Shown here in pieces: positions 6,742 through 12,701 of a stretch of DNA of 12,900 nt; within the stretch, counting starts at the first letter, position 1; every line of letters begins with the position of its first letter. Made by a program: the position numbers and the translations under genes. Origin of the DNA: Alphaproteobacteria bacterium (GTDB lineage Bacteria > Pseudomonadota > Alphaproteobacteria > GCA-2731375); assembly GCA_028281075.1 (NCBI GenBank), contig JANQKO010000151.1, positions 1 to 12,900 of the forward strand. Reading direction: 5' to 3'. Below the pieces are notes generated by a model. The model had not been told where the DNA came from. It ran no database searches and saw only the letters and a program-made list of their open reading frames with translations.

Positions 6742-7665
6742 ATGAAGATTGCGGTGATGGGCACCGGCGGCGTCGGCGGATATTACGGCGGCAAGCTGGC
6801 GGCGGCCGGCGAGGACGTGACTCTGATCGCCCGGGGACCGCACCTGGCGGCGATCCGGCGGGACGGCCTGAAGCTGACCGGACCGGCCGGCGAGCTGACG
6901 GCGCGGCCGGCCCGGGCGACGGACGATCCGGCCGCCGTCGGACCGGTCGATGTCGTTCTGTTCTGCGTCAAGCTCTACGACCTGCAGGCGGCCGGAGAGG
7001 CGATCCGCCCCCTGGTCGGGGACGGGACCATGGTGGTCACGCTGCAGAACGGCGTCGAGGCGCCCGATCTGCTGGACGCCATCCTGGGCGCCGGACACGT
7101 GGTGCCGGGCGTGACCTACGTCTCCGGCACCCGCACCGCCCCCGGCGTCATCCGCTACGCCGTGGGCGACGGGCCGGCCATGATCCTGGGCGAGCGCGGC
7201 GGCGCGGTCAGCCCGCGCGTCGCCCGGTTCGAGACGGCCTGCGCGCGGGCCGGCCTGGGCGTGCAGGTCAGTCCCGACATCGAACGCATTCTGTGGAGCA
7301 AGTTCGTGCTGTTCGCCTGCAATGCCGGGCTCACCTGTCTCGCCCGCCAGCCGGTCGGCGTGGTCTACGGGCAGCCGCACCTGCGGGGCCTGGCCAGCGA
7401 CTGCATGCAGGAGGTCGCCGCCGTCGGCCGCGCCAAGGGCATCTTCCTGGCGCCCGACATCGTCGACTCGATCTTCCGCCAGTTCGACAGTTGGCTGCCC
7501 GACGTGAAGGCCTCCATGCTGGTCGATCTCGAGCACGGCCGGCCGCTGGAGGTCGAGTGGGTCGCCGGCACGGTCTGCCGGCTGGGCGAGGAGCTGGGCG
7601 TGCCGACGCCCATCAACCGGATCATCCATGCCGTGCTGAAGCCGCATGCGCGGGGCCACGGATGA
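6742..7665 (+). CDS. Ketopantoate reductase-like NAD(P)H oxidoreductase (PanE/ApbA family)
   Basis: This 307-residue protein has an N-terminal Rossmann domain with GTGGVGGYYGG (7-17) and the C-terminal helical domain of 2-dehydropantoate 2-reductases. The conserved QNG (102-104), the catalytic-type Lys187 (LWSKFVLFACN), Asn194, Ser258 and Glu270 in the segment SMLVDLEHGRPLEVEW are all present. The ATG at 6742 puts the glycine motif at its usual place; the ATG at 6727 adds five residues and lacks a ribosome binding site, whereas GGGG stands at 6730-6733 before 6742. Its position between two catabolic regulators argues against housekeeping pantothenate synthesis; a reductase for another 2-oxo acid is plausible, for example one made by D-amino acid oxidation. 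It overlaps the next gene by 4 bases. Confidence 0.88.
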   Translation: MKIAVMGTGGVGGYYGGKLAAAGEDVTLIARGPHLAAIRRDGLKLTGPAGELTARPARATDDPAAVGPVDVVLFCVKLYDLQAAGEAIRPLVGDGTMVVTLQNGVEAPDLLDAILGAGHVVPGVTYVSGTRTAPGVIRYAVGDGPAMILGERGGAVSPRVARFETACARAGLGVQVSPDIERILWSKFVLFACNAGLTCLARQPVGVVYGQPHLRGLASDCMQEVAAVGRAKGIFLAPDIVDSIFRQFDSWLPDVKASMLVDLEHGRPLEVEWVAGTVCRLGEELGVPTPINRIIHAVLKPHARGHG

Positions 7666-8321
7666 GCGGCGGGACGGCGGCGACGCGGCAGCAGAAGGAG
7701 CGCAGCAGCCTCGCCGAGGTCGCCTACGACTCCATCTTCAGGATGATCCTGTCGCGCGAGCTGCCCGGCGGCACGGTGATCCAGGAGCGGAAGCTGGCCG
7801 ATGCCCTCGGCATCTCGCGGACGCCGACGCGGGAGGCGCTGGTGCGGCTGGAGGGCGAAGGCTGGCTGGTGCGCCTGACCGAGCGCCTGCTGTCGGTGAA
7901 GGTGGTGACGCTGGAGGAGTATCTGCAGGCGCTGAGCGTCCGGCAGCTTCTGGAGTGCGACGCCATCGAGGCCGCGGCCGGCAACCTGGCCGCCGAACAA
8001 GTGGCGGCCTGGCGGCGCATGCTGGACAAGCTGAAGGCCGACGCGAAGCCGACCAACGAGGCCCACTGGGCCTTCGACGACGCATTGCATAACGGCATTG
8101 CCGATGCCGGCGGCAACGCGGTGGCGGCGCGGATCATCCGCGGCCTGCGGAACATCACCCGTCTGTTCGAATCCCAGACCGTGCCGCAGCGCCTGCGTCC
8201 GGGCATATCGGAGCACGAGGCGATCCTGAAGGCGCTGGAAAGCGGCAAGGCCGCGCGCGCCCGCGGCGCCATGGCCCGGCACCTGGAACAGGTGCGGGCC
8301 GGCGTTCTGGACAGTCTCTAA
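7662..8321 (+). CDS. GntR-family regulator, FCD type (candidate TRAP operon regulator)
   Basis: This 219-residue transcription factor has a winged helix at about 15-82 (LADALGISRTPTREALVRLEGEGWL) and a C-terminal FCD domain at about 86-213. A complete FCD metal site is visible: Asp139 and His143 (DDALH), His185 (SEHEAI) and His207 (ARHLEQ), unlike the first regulator, where the aspartate is Asn. The ATG at 7662 overlaps the oxidoreductase stop in an ATGA, so the two are translationally coupled. It is the nearest regulator to the operator pair at 8860-8880, 539 bases downstream, whose sequence is of the type bound by FCD GntR proteins such as UxuR. I infer that it controls the TRAP operon. Confidence 0.9.
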   Translation: MSGGTAATRQQKERSSLAEVAYDSIFRMILSRELPGGTVIQERKLADALGISRTPTREALVRLEGEGWLVRLTERLLSVKVVTLEEYLQALSVRQLLECDAIEAAAGNLAAEQVAAWRRMLDKLKADAKPTNEAHWAFDDALHNGIADAGGNAVAARIIRGLRNITRLFESQTVPQRLRPGISEHEAILKALESGKAARARGAMARHLEQVRAGVLDSL

Positions 8322-8329
8322 CGCCGGCC
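8297..8329 (+). terminator. Hairpin across the stop codon of the second GntR gene
   Basis: GGCCGGCGTT (8297-8306) and AACGCCGGCC (8320-8329) form a perfect 10-bp stem with a 13-base loop. The stop codon lies at the start of the right arm. No T-run follows, so it is at best a weak or factor-assisted terminator, or an mRNA 3' end stabiliser. Confidence 0.4.
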
Positions 8330-8453
8330 GGGGGACTCGCCGATCTCGTCACGGCCGCCTTTCCCCGGGTTCCGCGGGGCATACCGGCTTGGGAGCCCAA
8401 CCCGAAAAGGCGCAGATGAGATCGATGTCTTGGCGAACGGCCACCCCACCTGG

Positions 8454-8535
8454 TCATTGCCGGACTTGAACCGGCACTCCAGTCAGCACCTGTCCCGGCC
8501 TCGGTTCTGGATCACCGGGTCAAGCCCGGTGATGA
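8454..8535. repeat. Inverted pair of 29-base palindromic repeats, class B
   Basis: Copy 1 (8454-8482) and copy 2 (8507-8535) are in opposite orientation, 24 bases apart, and match at 22 of 29 positions. Each is itself a hairpin: TGCCGG/CCGGCA around loop ACTTGAA in copy 1, and ATCACCGGG/CCCGGTGAT around loop TCAAG in copy 2. The outer ends, TCAT and TCCAG, are shared. Four of the seven differences form two base-paired changes in the stem. The layout is like a REP/BIME pair. Confidence 0.7.
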
Positions 8536-8629
8536 GGAAAAAGGGGTGGTTAACGGATTGAAATCAAACGCGTAGTTCCGGTCAGACTCTTGGGAACCTG
8601 TGAAGAAATCGCACCGATGCCCCCCAAGT

Positions 8630-8694
8630 TGTCATCCTGCCGGAGCCTGCCCCGGCGCAGGCCGGGGGCCAGGATCCATGTTTGTTGTTTTTTG
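8630..8694 (+). repeat. Palindromic element with T-rich tail, possible terminator
   Basis: The element opens with TGTCAT, as the class A repeat does at 8-13. An inner stem, CCCCGGC (8650-8656) and GCCGGGG (8661-8667), and outer arms, ATCCTG (8634-8639) and CAGGAT (8670-8675), are followed within five bases by TTTGTTGTTTTTTG (8681-8694). A repeat-derived intrinsic terminator on the plus strand, ending read-through from the GntR gene, is possible. Confidence 0.45.
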
Positions 8695-8711
8695 ACCGGC
8701 TGCGATGCCGC

Positions 8712-8738
8712 TGGATGCTGGCCTGCGCCAGCATGACG
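8712..8738. repeat. Small palindromic repeat, class A copy 2
   Basis: ATGCTGGC (8715-8722), loop CTGC and GCCAGCAT (8727-8734) form a perfect 8-bp stem, followed by GACG. It matches 34-60 at 23 of 27 positions. Two of the four differences are a paired C-G to T-A swap, so the stem is kept. Confidence 0.65.
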
Positions 8739-8859
8739 CCTTTTCTCTGGGGCGTAGGCAATCTCTTCATACACTCCTCTACCGGGCATGACGATGGGGG
8801 CTGGGGGGCGCCGATCCCTTGCGCCCTCGGGCGGGGAACTGGCCTTATCGGATGGTATG

Positions 8860-8880
8860 TGGTATACAAGTGGTATACCA
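8860..8880. promoter_or_regulatory. Tandem GntR-type operators upstream of TRAP operon
   Basis: TGGTATACAA (8860-8869) and the perfect palindrome TGGTATACCA (8871-8880) have centres 11 bases apart, one helical turn. A further half-match, TGGTAT, starts at 8853. TGGTATACCA is very close to the core of known FCD-GntR operators (the UxuR/ExuR type, TTGGTATACCAA, as I recall it). TATACA at 8863-8868 could double as a -10 element, so a bound regulator would block RNA polymerase. I did not notice GGTATAC elsewhere in the window. The operators lie 62 bases before the DctP start. Confidence 0.75.
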
Positions 8881-8932
8881 AAAAACCGCCGACCGATCCG
8901 GCGATGGGTTAGGAGGCGCTCGACTTCTGGAT

Positions 8933-8937
8933 GGAGG
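8933..8937 (+). promoter_or_regulatory. Ribosome binding site GGAGG deciding the DctP start
   Basis: GGAGG stands 5 bases before the ATG at 8943 and selects it over the in-frame ATG at 8931. A second AGGAGG at 8911-8916 is 14 bases from 8931, too far for a good site. Confidence 0.7.
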
Positions 8938-8942
8938 CCAAA

Positions 8943-9911
8943 ATGAAAAAACTGCTGCTGGGTATGACGCTCTCGCTGGCCATGGCCGCGACGGCGACCG
9001 CGGAGACGATCGTATTGAAGGCGGGGCATTCGGCGAATCCCGACGAGCCCTATCACATCGGCCTGACCGAGTTCGCCCGTATCGTCAAGGAGAGGACGGA
9101 CGGCAAGGTCGAGGTGCAGATTTTCCCGAACAACCAGCTCGGCAACGAGAAGGAGATGATCGAGGGCCTGCTGCTCGGCACCCTCGATATCACCGTGCCG
9201 TCGAACGGCGTGGTCACCAACTTCGTGCCCAAGCTCGGCATTTTCGACCTGCCGTTCCTGTTCCGCGACCGGGCGCATATGTACAAGGTGATGGACGGCC
9301 CGGTCGGCGAGAAGCTGAACGCGGCGATGCAGGAAAAGGGCTTTCGCCTGCTGGGCTTCTACGAGGCCGGCATCCGGCACATCATGACCCGCAGCAAGCC
9401 GATCAACTCCTATGACGACCTGGCCGGCCTGAAGATCCGCACCATGCAGGTGCCGGCGCACGTGGCGTCGTTCAACGCCTTCGGCGCCAACGCCACGCCG
9501 CTGGCCTACAGCGAGCTGTACGGCGCCCTGCAGTCGGGGCTGGTCGACGGCGCCGAGGCCGCCAACACCAACTACAACTCGAAGAAGTTCTACGAGGTGG
9601 CACCCTACTGGGCCCAGGTCGGCTGGACGGCGCTGGTCGCCGACCTGATCATGTCGGAAAGCAAGTTCCAGTCGCTGCCGGCCGACGTGCAGCAGGTGCT
9701 GGTCGAGGCCGGCCTGGCCTCGGCCAAGGTCGAGCGCCAGGCCTATGCCAACAGCGACAACAGCCTGCTGGCGTCGCTGAAGGACAAGGGCGTCAAGGTC
9801 ACGCGTCCCGACCCGGTCCCGTTCCGGCAGGCCTCGCAGCAGGTCTATGACGACTTCATCAAGACCGATGCCGACCGCAAGCTGTTGGAAATGATCCTCG
9901 CGACGCAGTAG
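8943..9911 (+). CDS. dctP: TRAP transporter solute-binding protein, DctP family
   Basis: This 322-residue periplasmic receptor feeds the TRAP importer encoded next to it. Residues 1-20 (MKKLLLGMTLSLAMAATATA) are a classic signal peptide, with cleavage before ETIV. The mature protein shows DctP-family marks: LKAGHSANPDEPYHIGL (25-41), the segment GIRHIMTRSKPI (143-154) and DLAGLKIRTMQ (159-169), whose Arg166 is the residue that normally salt-bridges the ligand carboxylate, then LYGALQSGLVDGAE (192-205). Length is normal. A carboxylate ligand is therefore expected; hydroxyproline or another amino acid is suggested only by the downstream genes. It is the first gene after the tandem operators and is followed by a 14-bp hairpin. 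Confidence 0.93.
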   Translation: MKKLLLGMTLSLAMAATATAETIVLKAGHSANPDEPYHIGLTEFARIVKERTDGKVEVQIFPNNQLGNEKEMIEGLLLGTLDITVPSNGVVTNFVPKLGIFDLPFLFRDRAHMYKVMDGPVGEKLNAAMQEKGFRLLGFYEAGIRHIMTRSKPINSYDDLAGLKIRTMQVPAHVASFNAFGANATPLAYSELYGALQSGLVDGAEAANTNYNSKKFYEVAPYWAQVGWTALVADLIMSESKFQSLPADVQQVLVEAGLASAKVERQAYANSDNSLLASLKDKGVKVTRPDPVPFRQASQQVYDDFIKTDADRKLLEMILATQ

Positions 9912-9925
9912 GCGGGGCGACGGAT

Positions 9926-9959
9926 CGGCGCGTCCGCCCGCGTGGGGGCGGACGCGCCG
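9926..9959 (+). terminator. Strong hairpin between DctP and DctQ genes
   Basis: CGGCGCGTCCGCCC (9926-9939) and GGGCGGACGCGCCG (9946-9959) are perfect 14-base inverted arms with a 6-base loop, starting 15 bases after the DctP stop. No T-run follows. It probably stabilises the dctP mRNA end or slows read-through, so that the receptor is made in excess of the membrane subunits. Confidence 0.65.
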
Positions 9960-10001
9960 TACCATTGGAATAGAACGGTCGGAAGGGAAACGGGCCCGGG
10001 C

Positions 10002-10526
10002 ATGCTGGATCGTGTCGTCCGGATCTGCGCGGCGCTGACGGCGGCGCTGCGCGCCGTCGTGACCTGGGCCGTGATCCTGTTCTACGGCTACATGGCGGTC
10101 GCGGTGCTGATCCAGGTGCTGGGCCGCTACGTCTTCAACTATTCGATCGGCTGGGCCGCCGAGACGGCGACCTTCGCGCAGATCTGGATGGTGCTGCTGG
10201 GCGCCGGCATCGCCATGCGGCGCAACCTGCATGTCGGCGTCGACGTGCTGGCCCAGCGCCTGCCGGTCCCGGTGCTGCGCCTGCTGACGCTGCTGATCGG
10301 CGCGATCTGCCTGTGGTTCCTCTGGCGGGCCGTGGTCGGCAGCTTCGGCCTGATCCGGATCGGCCAGATCCAGACCTCGCCCGCCCTCGGCATTCCCATG
10401 TGGCTGCCCTACCTGTCGCTGCCGATCGGCCTCGCCTATTTCGCCCTCGAACTGGTGCTGGCCCTGGTCAGGCGCTGGCGCGATCCACGGCCGGGGACCG
10501 CGCCGGCGGCGGAGGCGCCGTCGTGA
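10002..10526 (+). CDS. dctQ: TRAP transporter small membrane subunit, DctQ family
   Basis: This 174-residue inner-membrane protein has four hydrophobic segments (about 18-42, 55-73, 92-113 and 134-156), the DctQ pattern. Family-typical features include VLGRYVFNYSIGWAAE (39-54) and the segment RRNLHVGVDVLAQRLP (73-88) between helices 2 and 3. It partners the large subunit and is needed for transport. The ATG at 10002 starts a normal N-terminus; an upstream GTG at 9942 lies in the loop of the hairpin and is unlikely. Spacing to the best purine-rich stretch (9981-9990) is poor, so translation may be weak. It overlaps the next gene by 4 bases. Confidence 0.9.
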   Translation: MLDRVVRICAALTAALRAVVTWAVILFYGYMAVAVLIQVLGRYVFNYSIGWAAETATFAQIWMVLLGAGIAMRRNLHVGVDVLAQRLPVPVLRLLTLLIGAICLWFLWRAVVGSFGLIRIGQIQTSPALGIPMWLPYLSLPIGLAYFALELVLALVRRWRDPRPGTAPAAEAPS

Positions 10527-11800
10527 CCGTCACGATCGTCGCCTTCCTGGCGCTGATCCTGGTCGGCACGCCGATCGTCTTCGCGCTGGGCGTCGCCGCG
10601 GCGCTGACGCTCGAGCTCGGCGGCGTGCCGATCAGCATCGTCGCGCAACGCATCTATGCCGGGCTCGATTCCTTCACCATCATGGCGATCCCCTTCTTCG
10701 TGCTGGCCGGCCTGATCATGGAGCGCGGCGGCATCGCCCAGCGCATCATCGACTTCGCCACGGCCCTGGTCGGCTGGATCACCGGCAGCCTGCTGATGGT
10801 GGCGGTCGTCGCCGGCACCGGCCTGGCGGCGATTTCCGGTTCCGGCTCGGCCGACACCGCCGCCACCTCCTCGATCATGCTGCCCGAGGTGCGCAAACGC
10901 GGCTACGACATCGATTTCGCGGCCGGGATCATGGCCGCCGCCGGCACGCTGGGGCCGGTCATTCCGCCGAGCATCATGATGGTGGTGCTGGCGACGATCT
11001 CCAACCTGTCCGTCGGCGGCATGTTCCTGGGCGGCATCGTGCCCGGCCTGATCATGATGGTCGGCCTGATGCTGGCCAGCTACCTGCACGCCCGTCGTGG
11101 CGGCGCCGCCTATCGCGACGCCCGGCCGTTCACGCTTCGCCGGCTGGCCGTCACCTTCGTCAACGCCGGCCCCGCCTTCGTCATGCCGGTGATCATCGTC
11201 GGCGGCATCGTCGGCGGCGTGTTCACGCCGACCGAGGCCGCCTCGGTCGCGGTCTTCACCGGCCTGGTCATCGCGCTGTTCGTCTACCGCGAGCTGACGC
11301 TGGCCGAGCTGCCGGACCTGATCCTGCGGGCCGCGGCGATCTCGGCCGCGGTGATGATGATCATCGCCACGGCCAGCGTGTTCTCGTGGCTGATTTCGTC
11401 GCAGAACGTGCCGGCCGTCATCGCCGGCCAGATCAAGGCGCTGTCCGACAATCCCTGGGTTTTCCTGCTGCTGGTCAACCTGCTGCTGATCGTCATCGGC
11501 ATGTTCATGGAGAGCATCTCCGCGATCCTGATCCTGGTGCCGGTGCTGATGCCGATCGCCCGCGACTTCGGCATCGACCCGCTGCATTTCGGCGTCGTCG
11601 TCGTCATCAACCTGTCGATCGGCATGATCACGCCGCCCTACGGCATCACCCTGTTCGTCGCCAGCAGCATCGCCGGCCGCAGCATCATGCAGGTCGCCGG
11701 CAAGATCAGCCTGCCGTTCCTGTTCATGTTGGGCTGCCTGCTGCTGGCGACCTACGTGCCCGACATCGTCATGTTCCTCCCCCGCAACCTCATCAACTGA
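10523..11800 (+). CDS. dctM: TRAP transporter large permease, DctM family
   Basis: This 425-residue polytopic permease, with about 12 hydrophobic segments, carries the sodium-coupled transport path. Family motifs: GSGSADTAA (106-114), GTLGPVIPPS (141-150), FTPTEAA (234-240) and GMITPPYG (367-374). The start is a GTG at 10523 that overlaps the DctQ stop as GTGA, with GGAGG at 10511-10515, 7 bases upstream. The first residues then run straight into helix 1 (TVTIVAFLALILVGTP), as in typical DctM proteins. The overlap implies coupled, matched production of the two membrane subunits. Full length, undamaged. Confidence 0.95.
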   Translation: MTVTIVAFLALILVGTPIVFALGVAAALTLELGGVPISIVAQRIYAGLDSFTIMAIPFFVLAGLIMERGGIAQRIIDFATALVGWITGSLLMVAVVAGTGLAAISGSGSADTAATSSIMLPEVRKRGYDIDFAAGIMAAAGTLGPVIPPSIMMVVLATISNLSVGGMFLGGIVPGLIMMVGLMLASYLHARRGGAAYRDARPFTLRRLAVTFVNAGPAFVMPVIIVGGIVGGVFTPTEAASVAVFTGLVIALFVYRELTLAELPDLILRAAAISAAVMMIIATASVFSWLISSQNVPAVIAGQIKALSDNPWVFLLLVNLLLIVIGMFMESISAILILVPVLMPIARDFGIDPLHFGVVVVINLSIGMITPPYGITLFVASSIAGRSIMQVAGKISLPFLFMLGCLLLATYVPDIVMFLPRNLIN

Positions 11801-11811
11801 ACAATCCGGTC

Positions 11812-12699
11812 ATGCGCAGATATCAAGGTACATTCACGGTTATGATCACGCCGTTCACGGCCGATGGCGGCACCGTCGACGAGGACGCGCTGCGGCGGCT
11901 GGTCGACTGGCAGATCGACGAAGGCATTCACGGCCTTGTGCCGAACGGCAGCACGGGCGAGTTCCTGTCGCTCAGCGACGACGAGCGCGGCCGGGTCGCC
12001 GAGATCGTGATCCGCCGGGCCGGCGGGCGCGTGCCGGTCTTCGTCGGCACCGCCGCCGAGGACACGCGCGACGTCGTGCGTTACAGCCGGGAGGCCGAGC
12101 GCCTGGGCGCCGACGGGGTGATGATCGTGCCGCCGTTCTACAGCACGCCGACGGACGCCGAGCTCTACCACCACTACAAGACCGTCGCCGAGGCGATCGG
12201 CATTCCGGTCATGCTCTATAACAACCCGGCCACGGCCAACGTCGACATGCGGCCGCCGCTGGTCGCCCGCCTCTCCGAGATCGACAACGTCGCCTATATC
12301 AAGGAATCGACCATGGACGTCACGCGCGTGCGCGACATCCTGCGGCTGAGCGACGGCCGGATGACCGTATTCGGCGGCATCATGGGCTACGAGTCCTTCC
12401 TGAACGGCGCGCTGGGCTGGGTGGCGGTCGGCTCCAATCTGGCGCCCCGCGCCTTCGCCGATCTCTACCGTCTGTGCGTCGAGACCGTCGACGTGCCGGC
12501 GGCCCGGGCGCTCTACCACGAGATCCTGCCGGTCATCGAACTGGTCGGCCAGCATCGCTACGTCACCGCCACCAAGGCCGCGCTGGCGGAGATGGGATTG
12601 CCGGTCGGCCCGCCGCGCCCGCCGCGCCTGCCGGCGGACGCGGCCGAGCGGGAGTGGGCCACGCGCACGGTGCGCGAGTTGAGCCTGATGGCCGGCTGA
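11812..12699 (+). CDS. DHDPS/NAL-superfamily lyase or deaminase, candidate pyrroline-4-hydroxy-2-carboxylate deaminase
   Basis: This 295-residue TIM-barrel protein belongs to the dihydrodipicolinate synthase/N-acetylneuraminate lyase family. Visible active-site parts: the carboxylate-binding loop PNGSTGE (44-50), Tyr110 (relay type), Tyr136 in YNNP, and the Schiff-base Lys164 in YIKES. The arginine that binds aspartate semialdehyde in true DapA (YNVPSRT in E. coli) is absent: the segment reads YNNPATANVD, with threonine at that place. It is therefore unlikely to be the lysine-pathway enzyme. It starts 11 bases after the DctM stop and is followed, 2 bases after its own stop, by an HcnA-like ferredoxin gene. 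That order fits hydroxyproline catabolism, where a family member deaminates 1-pyrroline-4-hydroxy-2-carboxylate. Family call is firm; substrate is inferred. A sugar-acid aldolase or dehydratase is the main alternative. Confidence 0.87.
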   Translation: MRRYQGTFTVMITPFTADGGTVDEDALRRLVDWQIDEGIHGLVPNGSTGEFLSLSDDERGRVAEIVIRRAGGRVPVFVGTAAEDTRDVVRYSREAERLGADGVMIVPPFYSTPTDAELYHHYKTVAEAIGIPVMLYNNPATANVDMRPPLVARLSEIDNVAYIKESTMDVTRVRDILRLSDGRMTVFGGIMGYESFLNGALGWVAVGSNLAPRAFADLYRLCVETVDVPAARALYHEILPVIELVGQHRYVTATKAALAEMGLPVGPPRPPRLPADAAEREWATRTVRELSLMAG

Positions 12700-12701
12700 A
12701 C

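Larger units (their letters stand above)
8330..8859. other. Non-coding spacer with palindromic repeats before TRAP operon
   Basis: These roughly 530 bases separate the second GntR gene from the TRAP operator. Short open frames exist on both strands, but they run through repeats, lack ribosome binding sites and encode nothing I recognise. The content is an inverted pair of class B repeats (8454-8535), a larger palindrome with a T-rich tail (8630-8694) and a class A repeat (8712-8738). Bases 8536-8629 and 8739-8850 show nothing I can name; the TRAP promoter is expected near the end. Confidence 0.6.

Noticed and set aside
8330..8450. Possible tRNA or small RNA in the GC-rich stretch after the second GntR gene
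   Set aside because: The short stems there (for example TTGGG/CCCAA near 8390) do not assemble into a cloverleaf or another fold I recognise.
8454..8535. CRISPR-like repeat and spacer
   Set aside because: There are only two copies, in opposite orientation, with a single 24-base gap; this is a palindromic repeat pair, not an array.
8682..8912. 76-codon plus-strand frame in the spacer before the TRAP operon
   Set aside because: It crosses a palindromic repeat and the operator pair, lacks a ribosome binding site and resembles no family I know.
8931..8942. Earlier ATG for DctP
   Set aside because: GGAGG at 8933-8937 is well placed for the ATG at 8943, which starts a clean signal peptide; the AGGAGG upstream of 8931 is 14 bases away.
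8550..10232. 560-codon minus-strand open frame
   Set aside because: It covers the repeats, the operator and the DctP and DctQ genes in antisense, with no recognisable domain.
11812..12699. Lysine-pathway dihydrodipicolinate synthase (dapA)
   Set aside because: The substrate-binding arginine of the YNVPSRT segment is missing and the gene sits in a transport/catabolic operon.
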